From NCBI GenBank assembly GCA_016081115.2, contig JABTTQ020002610.1:434030-498029 (forward strand): a DNA stretch of 64,000 bases, in the 5' to 3' direction. The DNA is from Rehmannia glutinosa (taxonomy: Eukaryota > Streptophyta > Magnoliopsida > Lamiales > Orobanchaceae). Of the stretch, positions 22,458 through 32,198 are shown in pieces. Position 1 is the stretch's first letter, and each line of letters opens with the position of its first letter. Made by a program: the position numbers and the translations under genes. The notes beneath the pieces were generated by a model. That model worked only from the letters and a program-made list of their open reading frames with translations. It made no database searches and was not told where the DNA came from.

Positions 22458-22520
22458 GCTACTTATGTGGGCTCAATTATTATAATGGGTAGAATGAATT
22501 AAGGGCCAATAAATACAACA
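22458..22520 (-). repeat. 5' LTR of element B, outer tip
   Basis: Continues the B LTR interrupted at 13980 and ends ATACAACA, giving a TGTTG... start on the minus strand. The next bases enter an unrelated plus-strand coding relic, which sets the boundary. Confidence 0.65.
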
Positions 22521-22530
22521 GTCCACTCGA

Positions 22531-23083
22531 AGAAGGACGAAATTGTTGTGTCTGTGGGTGAAAAGTTATTGAGGTTTGGGGTGGGGGAGTTTGCTATAGT
22601 GACCGGTCTTAATTGTGTTGGTGATAGGCCTTTATTATTGGGGGATGTTCGTATCTCTGTTATTTTTCAAAAGTATTTTGCTAGCAGAAGCAAGTTCAAT
22701 AGGCAGTTGCACGTTTGGGGTAATGAGGATCTAGATGTCCTGAAATTGGTTTTACTGTATTTTCTCCTTTTTTTCTTTTTACTTCTACGGGTAGTTCAGT
22801 TGAGATGTCATTTTTTGAGATGGTGGACAAGGATATGGATGCGTTTGACACAATCCATGGGGGAGGGAGTTGTTCGATGTTACTATTCGTGAGTTGAGGG
22901 AGCAAATTTTGAATAGAAACAAACATCAAGGTGAGGAGAATCTTGGTGGGAAACGTACGAAATTTTACAGAATTCATGGATTTCCGCTGGCATTCCAGAT
23001 TTGGTTCTACGTCTGTTGCCCAGAAGTGAATGGGAAGTTTTGTGGTCGTGTTGATTGTGAGATCCCAAGCATTTTGAACTAGA
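22531..23083 (+). pseudogene. DUF1985-type plant gene relic
   Basis: The first frame (22548 on) has LLRFGVGEFAIVTGLNC, the most conserved part of DUF1985, then LKLVLLYFLLFF. After a frame change near 22780 the second part (22870-23082) has ELREQILNRN and HGFPLAFQIWFYVCCPEVNG, ending ...IPSILN, which matches the DUF1985 C-terminal half. The upstream start is cut off by the end of the element B LTR at 22520, so B inserted in or next to it. DUF1985 proteins are plant-specific and often occur with Ulp1-type proteases in Mutator-like elements (family knowledge). No protease domain is seen here. Dead fragment. Confidence 0.7.
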
Positions 23084-24208
23084 CTTGTTCAAAGTCCGGG
23101 AAAGACAACAAAGTGAGGGCCGAAGACGTGTAATCATTGATTTAATATATAAAATAAAATGTGTAATAATAATAATATCACACTCCAACTTTCTTGTTAA
23201 ATAAATTAAAGAAAATATATTCAATATAATTTATCATTTAGAAAGATAAAAAATAAAAAAAAAAAGCTACTAATAAATTAGTTATAAAATATTGATCGTC
23301 TTGTATTTTAAAATTCTGATTCTGTTTATGGGTTTTGCAAAAAGGAAAAAATAGCGAGATAAAGAAAAATAGTTAGATAAAAAGGTAGAAAAGAAATTAG
23401 TAAGATACGAATAAACTAGTTTGATAGAAAAAATTTTATTATTATTATATTCAGTCTTCTTGCAACAATACCGGGCCCCTTTTGCCATGGCGCGCCGAAT
23501 CAAAATCTTTCTTTTCACAGTATAATAGAACTAACAAATAAATGTTTACGTAGGTTAAAAATGATGAAAGGATGGAACTGAAGCCATATACTTATAGACC
23601 AAAATGTTACCCTAGTTGAATCCTAATGGGATATGGAAAATTAAAAAAAATCAAATGTAAATATGGTAGGGCGGTGAATAAACTGAACACATCATTAAGG
23701 AAACTGATACTGCAAGTCTTGGTGTTGTTTGAAATTACAAGCTTCTTTCGTATAATTATGGGAAAAAATGGCTTTGTTTACAAGCAATATGATCAAATTG
23801 GATATGGAAAAAAATCCAAATATATGTGCATGTATATGGTAACGCGGTGAATTAACTGAACACATCATTAAGGAAACTGATACTTTGTACTGTTGTTTGA
23901 AATGATAGGATCTCAATAGGATCTCATGAAAGGATATAATAATTTACAGATGAGAAGTTACCTTAATTAATTATGTCCTAATAAGATATGCACGTGATGA
24001 TATATTGGTATTATAAACGGAAAGTTTAATACCACGTGTATTTTCTAAAACAAATCCAATACAATATTTAATTAAAAAAATGAAAAGATATGTAAATATA
24101 ACACATAGGAAACTAGTAATTAATGCGAGTCGTCTTTTTAACACCTGCACGTTTACATTTCTTTTCATAATAAAATACTATTTTCTTAGTGGTGGAGGCC
24201 GTTTAGAA
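23084..24208. other. Non-coding AT-rich stretch
   Basis: No convincing frame. Contains a local duplication (23630-23733 and 23800-23905) and one copy of a dispersed segment (23985-24094). Confidence 0.6.
23630..23905. repeat. Two-copy direct repeat, period about 170 bp
   Basis: 23630-23733 and 23800-23905 both read GGATATGGAAAA, then 'cggtgaat', 'aactgaacacatcattaagg', 'aaactgatact' and 'tgttgtttgaaat', with a few substitutions. Confidence 0.8.
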
Positions 24209-25793
24209 CACTACAAGAAAACAATCAAATTACAACAAAATAGAAAACTGTTGGAATCTTTAAAATTCCAAACATTATATCGTTTGAAAATTCTAATGAA
24301 AATTCCAACGATAAACAAATTTATTGGTATAAACTGTTGGAATTCTCGTTGTAATTTAAAATTTCAACGGAAATTCCAACAACAAACCGTTGGAAAATTC
24401 CAACAATAATATAATCGTTGGAATAAACCATTGTTAATACTATTGAAATTTTAAAAATTCCAACATAAATTCCATCGGTAAAACATACCATTGGAAAATT
24501 CCAACAAAAATTTCAACGGTAAACAAAATGTTGGAATTAATCGTTAGGAGTTTTTAAAATCCAATGGAAATTCCAATGGTATTATCTATATTGATAAGGG
24601 TTAAAACAAGTTGTTGAAAAATTCCATTAGAAATTCCAATACCATTGAAAAATTTCAATAAGGGTTAAAAGATTTGATAGTATTATCTATATTGATAAAA
24701 TATATCTTCTCTTCTTGAATCAATCATATTGAAACTACATAGTTAAACGTGTTTGACTTGGGACAAATTGATGATGCGTGACCTACTGGAAAGTTCAATA
24801 TATTAGATAATGAGATAAAATGATTGAATATTCCAATGAATATATATATATCATTAGAATTACCATTGAACTAAATTCCAATTGCATAACTCCGTTGCAA
24901 TAACTGTTGGAACAGGTTGTTGAAAAATTTCATTAAAAATTCCAATACCATTGAAAAATTTCAATAAGGGTTAACAGATTTGATAGTATTATCTATATTG
25001 ATAAAATATATCTTATCTTCTTGAGTCAATCATATTGAAACTACATAGTTAAACGTGCTTGACTTGGGACAAATTGATGATGCGTGACCTACTGGAAAAT
25101 TCAATATATTAGATAATGAGATAAAATGATTGAATATTCCAATGGATATATATCATTAGAATTACCATTGAACTAAATTCCAATTGCATAACTCTGTTGC
25201 AATAACTGTTGGAACAGGTTGTTGAAAAATTCCATTAGAAATTCTAATACCATTGAAAAATTTCAATAAGGGTTAAAAGATTTGATAGTATTATCTATAT
25301 TGATAAAATATATCTTCTCTTATTGAGTCAATCATATTGAAACTATATAGTTAAACGTGTTTGACTTGGGACAAATTGATGATGGGTGACCTACTGGAAA
25401 GTTCAATATATTAGATAATGAGATAAAATGATTGAATATTCCAATGGATATATATATATATATATATATATATATCATTAGAATTACCATTGAACTAAAT
25501 TCCAATTGCATAACTCCGTTTCAATAATTGTTGGAGTTTTTTCAACGATTATATATATTCCAACGGTATAATAACTCTGTTGGAATTAGTGTTGGAAACA
25601 ATGTTGGAGTTTTTTCCAATGGTTGTATATTCCAATGGATAAATACCATTAGTACCGTTGAAGTATTTTTCCATTGGAATTTTGCCATTCCAATGACCAT
25701 TTTACCAATAATGCATTTTCTGTTGGAATTTTCGTTGGAAGGCCAAATTCCAACAGATTTTTTTCGTTGGAATTTTCTTATTTTCTTGTAGTG
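24209..25793. mobile_element. CACTA-type non-autonomous element, TSD GAA
   Basis: The ends are exact inverted repeats, CACTACAAGAAAA and TTTTCTTGTAGTG, flanked by a 3-bp duplication GAA (24206-24208 and 25794-25796). The subterminal regions are filled with CCAACGG/CCGTTGGAAT motifs in both orientations, as is usual for CACTA transposase binding. No transposase frame is present; the middle is three tandem copies of a block of about 305 bp. It would need a transposase supplied elsewhere. Confidence 0.9.
24610..25530. repeat. Three tandem copies of a block of about 305 bp
   Basis: GTTGTTGAAAAATT marks the start of each copy at 24610, 24916 and 25218. Each continues with 'cattgaaaaatttcaataag', 'aaacgtg' and 'gacctactgg', and ends in 'ccaattgcataactc'. 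Copy 3 has an expanded TA run at 25449-25474. Confidence 0.85.
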
Positions 25794-26785
25794 GAAATTT
25801 TGAGTTTCTGGATAATGTAATAGCACATTTTGGGATAATATTAGGTAGTCAATGTATATGATAAGACACCAACATACACGTTATAAGCGGGTTAAACAGA
25901 ATCGAGTCAGACCCAAATAACACGAATAATGAACAGTTCCGGTTAGAGTTAATATGAACTGACTAAATTAACCCATTTGACTCGATTTTTTTTATTATGT
26001 TCTTTTCTGCAATATTATTTTTGATCAATTGAATATGTTAGTATAATGATTAAATTTTAAAAAAAATTATAGCCCATATAAATAGATGAGTTGTTTATAT
26101 ATATTTTTAAAAGATACATGCCTTTTTAAATTATACTTGTTGTACCCTATATCTATATCACTATATTAACAGCTGCATCAAGAAATCTTATTGATGATTT
26201 CGTTATTCAATTTCTTAATAATTATTTACTTGTTCCTTTAATGTACTTTGACTTGGAAATTGCATGAATATATGGCAACCAGTTTGTATGCCTTTCTCTG
26301 TGATTTAACTTTCTCACGAAGGTCATAATTTAATGAGAATTTACATTTTATGGAAAATTTATTGAACATGCACATGATGATATATTGATATTATAAACGG
26401 AAATTTTAATACCGTTGTGTATTCTAAAATAAATCCAATACAATGTTTAGAAAAAATTATTAAACTATCATAAATAAAAATATATAAAAAAAAGGAAAAG
26501 ATATTGATCACAAGTCGATCAGGTAGCAAAAGAAAAACAATGTAAAATTTTAGGAAAAAAACAATAAAATAATTAATGGCACAATTAAAATGAAGGGCGT
26601 TTATATCTAAAGGATTTTCGAGTGATATTGTCATTTGTATTTTTGTACATGCTCGAGTATCGTCTTGATGGTCTGATGTAGCTTGTGGAATGTCGGCCCA
26701 GGATCCTGGAGCTGCAATTTCCAGAGCCTTCATAGCTTCTGAGGGAGCACATGAGTGAATAACAAGTGGAGTAGTTGATGAGTTG
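25794..26785. other. AT-rich stretch with a possible coding relic at its right end
   Basis: 26366-26500 repeats the segment at 23985-24094 (see finding). On the minus strand 26790-26620 is open and less AT-rich than its surroundings, encoding SCAPSEAMKALEIAAPGSWA and on to DDTRACTKIQ. I do not recognise the family. It could be an exon end cut by the palindromic element at 26786. Nothing else seen. Confidence 0.4.
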
Positions 26786-28253
26786 GGCAAAATTGTTTTC
26801 TGGGTCCGTTAAGTCGGCTCGATTTCGCTTTTAGTCCTTTAATTTTTATGGGTTGCGTTTGGCAAACACTAACTTTTCTAAACTTGCACATTTAGTCCGA
26901 TTTCAAAATTTCAGGGATATCTTATCTCTAAAATGCTGAGTTGGGCCACTTTTCCATTAAATGACTATTTTGCCCCTTTTTTTGGAGGGAAACCCTGGTC
27001 ATATGCATACCACATGACTTGTTTAATATCTCAATAAAATTTAACAATAAAAATAAATATAAGATTAAATTGAAGTAAAGAAAAATATGAACGTATATTT
27101 ATAATTTTATATAAAGTTGACAAATATAAAGTATATATATGACTTTTTTTAATTTAATTTAAATAAAATAATCTGAACATATATTTATAATTTTCAATTG
27201 CAAATAAAATTAAAAAAAGGAAAAAAATATAAAAAAATATGTATTTAAATTTTTTAACTATATATAAAAATTAATAAATAGAAAAAAACATATATATCCA
27301 TAATTTTCAACTCTAAATTAAAATTAAAAAAGTAGAAAAATAATAATAAATTAAATAAAAAAAAAATAAATTAAATTAAATAAGATAGTCGGACATATAT
27401 TTTTTTATTTCCCAACATTAAATAAAAATTAAATAAAAATTGAAATTGTAAATATATATTTGTTTTCCATTTTATTGTTTTTTTTAATTTTTATTTACAG
27501 TAGAAAATTGTAAACATATTTTTTTTTCCTGTCTTGTTGTTTTCTATTTTTTCATTAATTTTAACTTTAAATAAATATTGTCGAACATATATTTTACATT
27601 TTTCAACTTTAAATAAAAACAAAGGAAAACTAGAAAAAACAAAAGAGTACATTATTTTCTTTTTCTTTTGGTTTTTCAATTTTTTTTTTGCTTTCTATTT
27701 TTCTTTAATTTCAATTTAAAGTTGAAAATTATAGATATATATGTTTTTTTTTGTTTCTATTTTTTAAATTTTTATATATAGTAAAAATTGTAAATACATG
27801 TTTTTTCTATTTTTTTTCTTTTTTTTTATTTTATTTACAATTAAAAATTATAAATATATGTTCAGATTATTTAATTTAAATTAAATTAAAAAAAAGTCGA
27901 ATATATATTTTATATTTGTCAACTTTATATGAAATTATAAATATATGTTCAAATTTTTTCTTTACTTCAATTTAATCTTATATTTATTTTTGTTATTTAA
28001 TTTTATTGAGATATTAAACAAGTCATGTGGTATGCACATGACCATGGTTACCCTCCAAAAAAAGGGGCAAAATAGTCATTTAATGGAAAAATGGCCCAAC
28101 TCAGCATTTTAGGGATAAGATATCCCCGAAATTTTGAAATCGGACTAAATGTGCAGGTTTAGAAAAATTAGTGTTTGCCAAACACAACCCATAAAAATTA
28201 GAGGACTAAAAGTGAAATCGAGCCAATTTAACGGACCAAAAAATAATTTTGCC
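26786..28253. mobile_element. Palindromic (foldback) element, about 1.47 kb
   Basis: The two ends are inverted copies starting GGCAAAATT, then TTTTTGGTCCGTTAA (right) or CTGGGTCCGTTAA (left). About 240 bp of mixed-composition arm is clearly matched: 'tgggttg...tttggcaaac', 'cagggatatcttatc' and 'aatagtcatttaatgg' reappear inverted. The inverted match continues into the AT-rich middle, for example AATTATAAATATATGTTC near 27850 against its inverse near 27180, so nearly the whole element can fold on itself. No target duplication is obvious. Similar ends occur at 8009. No protein. Confidence 0.8.
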
Positions 28254-29690
28254 AGAGAAGCTAAAGGCTTGGTCTTTAAAGCTTCCGATTCGTCTTTAAA
28301 AAAAAATGAAAATATATGTAATTCACAAAGCCGAAAAGCTAGCTCAAAAACAAAAAACAAATGCAAAAATACCATCATATCATGTATGATTTAACTGATC
28401 ATTAAAGTCAATAAAATGGTTGTTTTGCCCTCGTGTTCTTTTTTTTTTAACCCATTTTTTATAATTCTCATTTGTTTTTTTTTCTTTTTTAATGTTCAAT
28501 CGTTGTTACATAATGGGGATTGACTGAACCAATATTACTAATAGTCAACAGTTCATTTAGTTGATCTAACATTTCTAATGAAAAATAAATTATACTTTTT
28601 GTTATATTAGATAAAATTGCAATGAAATAATTTAATTTATACGAAAATTCTGAAGTTAATAAAAGACTGAATAATCAATAAATTATAAGTAAAATTCAAA
28701 ATTAAATCTAATTAATATCGAAAAATGCTTTGTGATTTAGTCAAGATTTAGTATTGAGTCTGACTTGATACATGTGGACGGCCCAATTTAGGGTAGTCTC
28801 CATTGTGTGTATTTAGACTTATTGAAAAAAATTCAAACATTCTTGGACTATATATAGTTTCTAAAAAACATTATTGAACTATTGTTTTTCGCCACGTTAC
28901 GCTTAGGTTTTGGGCAACCCCAGGGGCAAACATTCGTGAGACTGATCCAACCCTAAATATATTGGTATTTTGGTAATTTTTGGGGTGGTAACATTTTTGT
29001 AATATAGGAGGTAAAACGATATCATTAGGGAGCAATGACATTTTTGTAATATCAGGATAGCGGAATAGAATCTCTATAGGGAGGTGACATATTTGTAATA
29101 TTATGTGGTGGAAAATCTCAATTTAGACTCGGAAAATATCACTCTTTACTAAAAATGTATCACTTTTACTCTGAAAAGTATACATTTTCAAAGGAATAAA
29201 ACCAATTATTTACTTACAAAGTTATATACAATCTTGTTTAGAAGTATAAATTTTTATTAAAAAATATTAAAAATGTATCACCTTTTACTCTAAGATCAGT
29301 AGATGTTCTCAAAATGCAAAATTACATTAGCAGTTGTTTTCTAACATAGTATCACTATAGACTCGAAAAATATTATTTTTATTAAAATAAATTATTTTTA
29401 TGCTGAAAAGTATGTTTTTCACAATAATAAAAGTGATTATTTACTTACAAAATGAAACATTTGTATTTAACAATATCACTTTTTATTAGAAGAAAAATCA
29501 CTTTTACTCTAAAATTATATATGTTTCCAAAATAACAATTCTGGTAATATTAGTTTACCTAAAAAATATTAGTATTTCCCTGAAAAATTGTATTGTGAGT
29601 TACAACTTATTGTGATTTTCAACTTAGGGGGAAAAGTAGAGACACTTTGAATATCCATGCTAGCAAATATACATGATCAACACTTAGTGT
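28254..29690. other. AT-rich non-coding stretch
   Basis: No gene seen. Small imperfect repeats: 'acatttttgtaatat' at about 28990, 29038 and 29087, and 'tatcactttttact'/'actctgaaaagtat' units at 29140-29530. It may be the outer flank of element G. Confidence 0.5.
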
Positions 29691-29930
29691 GGTCAAGTAG
29701 CTATGGAAATCTAGAGGGAGGTGAATAGATTTTCCCGATTACTCGATTTAATCCCTCTTTTTCGATGAAGATAAATAATCAAAATAAAAATGCAGAAAAA
29801 TAAATCCATAAGAGATGATTTTACAAGTACAATCAAGATGTGTTATTGCCAAAGAACACTCCACAAGTGTATATTGTTTTAGATGATTTTATAAGTACAA
29901 TCAACATTACGCATTGAATGAAATATTACA
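29691..29930 (-). repeat. 3' LTR remnant of element G
   Basis: Plus strand 'gtggtcaagtagctatgg', 'atctagagggaggtgaatag' and 'ccctctttttcgatgaag' match the first 100 bp of the L1 LTR. Only about 250 bp is left; the rest of the LTR and the purine tract are missing. Confidence 0.65.
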
Positions 29931-29959
29931 ACTGAAAATGCTAAATAAAACATAGGGGA

Positions 29960-30316
29960 TCATTCTTCGCCCGACGAGAAGCAAGCATAGGGGAGGAGTT
30001 CCTTGATGAATGTTTTGAGCTTCCCGACCAACTTCTTGAGCTTATTGTTTTCTTGCTTGAGATCCTCATGTCTTTTCTTAAGCGTCTCATGACAGACTCT
30101 AAGAGAGACAAGATCGAATTGAAATCGACCGGTAAAGTCCTTAAATTATTCATGAATATCATGCGGACCACTATCATCTATATGATCACTTGCTCCAGTA
30201 TTACCCTCCGAAGTGCCGTGATCACCACTCGCCGCTAACCTTTCTGCTTCTAAATCGTCAAAATTATCATCCAGAATGTGGAAGAGGTTTGAGAACGACC
30301 TTTTGCCGAATTCATA
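29960..30316 (-). pseudogene. Extra ORF H of element G, piece 4 (C-terminal)
   Basis: Minus-strand frame with YEFGKRSFSNLFHILDDNFD, an acidic Gly/Ser/Asp linker, one stop near 30146, then a lysine-rich coiled coil (KKRHEDLKQENNKLKKLVGK) and a final stop at 29960. The piece continues from 39422 across element E; the joint is marked by TCATA. No membrane segment. Confidence 0.6.
30312..30316. repeat. Target site duplication of element E, left copy (TCATA)
   Basis: TCATA precedes the LTR at 30317; the identical TCATA follows at 39005-39009. Confidence 0.9.
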
Positions 30317-31907
30317 TGTAGGTCCCAAGGGGTGTGAGTAAGGTTTAGAAGGGGGGAGGGAGTTGAATAAACCTTACCAACTTTTCGATTTTAGTCCTTT
30401 TAAAATATTACGAGTTAAATACACAAACTAAGTCCTTGAGGGACATCTATGTTAGTTAACCAAATAGAGTTAGCCACTCAGCGGACTCGATTGAAATTTG
30501 TTGATAGAATAACTCATTTGTTTAGTCTAAACCTTAACTTGTTTGTGATGAGATTTTTGTGGATGGAAGACTTAACACCCTTGAATTTGGTTTAAGTTTG
30601 TTTTAACACTTGGTTTTAGCATTTTGTTGATTATCAGTTGGATATCAAATTATCAGCAGATATAAAGTGATATGCAGAAATAAAAATGTTGAAGTGTAAA
30701 TGACACAATAATTTTTATAGAGGTTCGAAGATGGGGTAATTCTTCTACTCCTCTCTTCTCCAACTCCTGGAAGAATCCACTAAGTATTGATCAGAGTACA
30801 AAGTGGTTATCAGTCCAGATACAAGTTTTGACCACACAGCTGACTTGATCCTTTGGGACTCAGTATGGAGATACCTTGGTCACACAGCTGGTTTCTCGTT
30901 CGACTCAGCTTTTTCACAGGGTGGCTGCCTTGCTACTTCAGCTCACTTGCTCAAGCTTCTTTGATTTGATCACGAAGCCCTCCAATAACTTGAGACTGGT
31001 TCGACCTTGAACCTTTCTATAATCCTCCTTGGAATGTAGACCCCTTTTTATTCTTCAAAAGTTTCCTCTTCAACAATTTGAAGTCGTCTTTCCTTCACAG
31101 CTTAGTGTTGGATCGATTTCCTTTGAGATTTAGGCTTGAGGATTTGCTTGAATAACTTGAGAATATCTTTGCAGGTTACAGTTTGAATAATTGCTTGATT
31201 GTTCGTGGTTCAGGTAACCTTTTCTCAAAGTGATTCCTTAGCCTTTTATAGTGAACTTTCAAAAATATGCCCGTTGAAGAGATAGGCTGATTTTCAAAAG
31301 TCACTTGTGTTCGTTGGCTTGTCTTTTCTTGGTCTTCAATCTTGAGATGTAGACCATTCCTCGTATTAAATGAATGTCCAGCTTTTCAGGTTCTGACACG
31401 AGGTGAAATGGTTCCCACTAGTTTATTCCTTTTGCACGCTTCTAGGACTGAGCACTTTAAGACATGGCAACATGGAAGTATTACTTGTTTAGGTAATATT
31501 CTTGACTTTTTTGCCACAGATTCTTCTCAGTTAACTCCTCTTTGCAGCTGCCTTTTCCCCAGGTGACTTGAGTCTCCTCTAATGATTGAAAGACTCATCT
31601 GTCACTTCAACTTGACTTGGCTTGGCTTCTTTGGTTGACTTGTCTGACTCTTCTCACAGCTGTATCTCAGCTGATACTCCTTCAGTCGAGTCCTTAACAT
31701 CTCTTCCTTGCCACACGCAGCTGCTTCATAGCGGAGTCTTTATCCTAGTCTTCGGTTGACTTCTTGTATATCCAGGCATAGCTGACTTGACTCAGCTCGT
31801 ACAACCCTATCTATTACAATACAAATTACAAGGAAAATGGGGTGCCAACTTTCTAGTCTAAGTTTTACATGGCATTCATCAAAATCTGAACAATAAATTT
31901 CCCAACA
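30317..31907 (-). repeat. 3' LTR of element E (L2 family)
   Basis: TGTAGGTCCC...TTTCCCAACA, about 1.59 kb, with TATA box TATAAAAGG at 31242-31250 on the minus strand. Matches C and D. Confidence 0.95.
31242..31250 (-). promoter_or_regulatory. TATA box in the LTR of element E
   Basis: TATAAAAGG on the minus strand, conserved in the D LTRs. Confidence 0.65.
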
Positions 31908-31930
31908 ATTTCCCCTTTTTTGATGATGCC
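31908..31930 (-). promoter_or_regulatory. Polypurine tract of element E
   Basis: Minus strand TCAAAAAAGGGGAAAT directly before the 3' LTR; the same tract is at 40925 in D. Confidence 0.8.
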
Positions 31931-32198
31931 AAAACTTAAAACATACAAACAAAATGTAAGCATCAAAGATACATACATACAATGTAGTAACAGAGAATGT
32001 ATGCGTAGAATCAATCTTTTTATTGATCATAACATTCTTGTCCTTTACACAGCTATTTACAATGTGTATCAGAGCAAACATAGCATTCTATATCTACGCA
32101 AAAATAGAGAAATACAGATTTCTTATACAACGTACATAAGACTTACATACATATGCATTTACAATAGTAAAATACATGAAGGGATGAACAACAACACT

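Noticed and set aside
27491..27719. Short Phe/Lys-rich frames on both strands
   Set aside because: They are translations of A/T runs in the middle of the palindromic element.
29691..29930. Considered as the start of a separate LTR element instead of the 3' LTR of G
   Set aside because: It lies directly after the end of ORF H, in the right orientation and of the same LTR family as the G 5' LTR; no other coding sequence of its own is present. The link remains inference.
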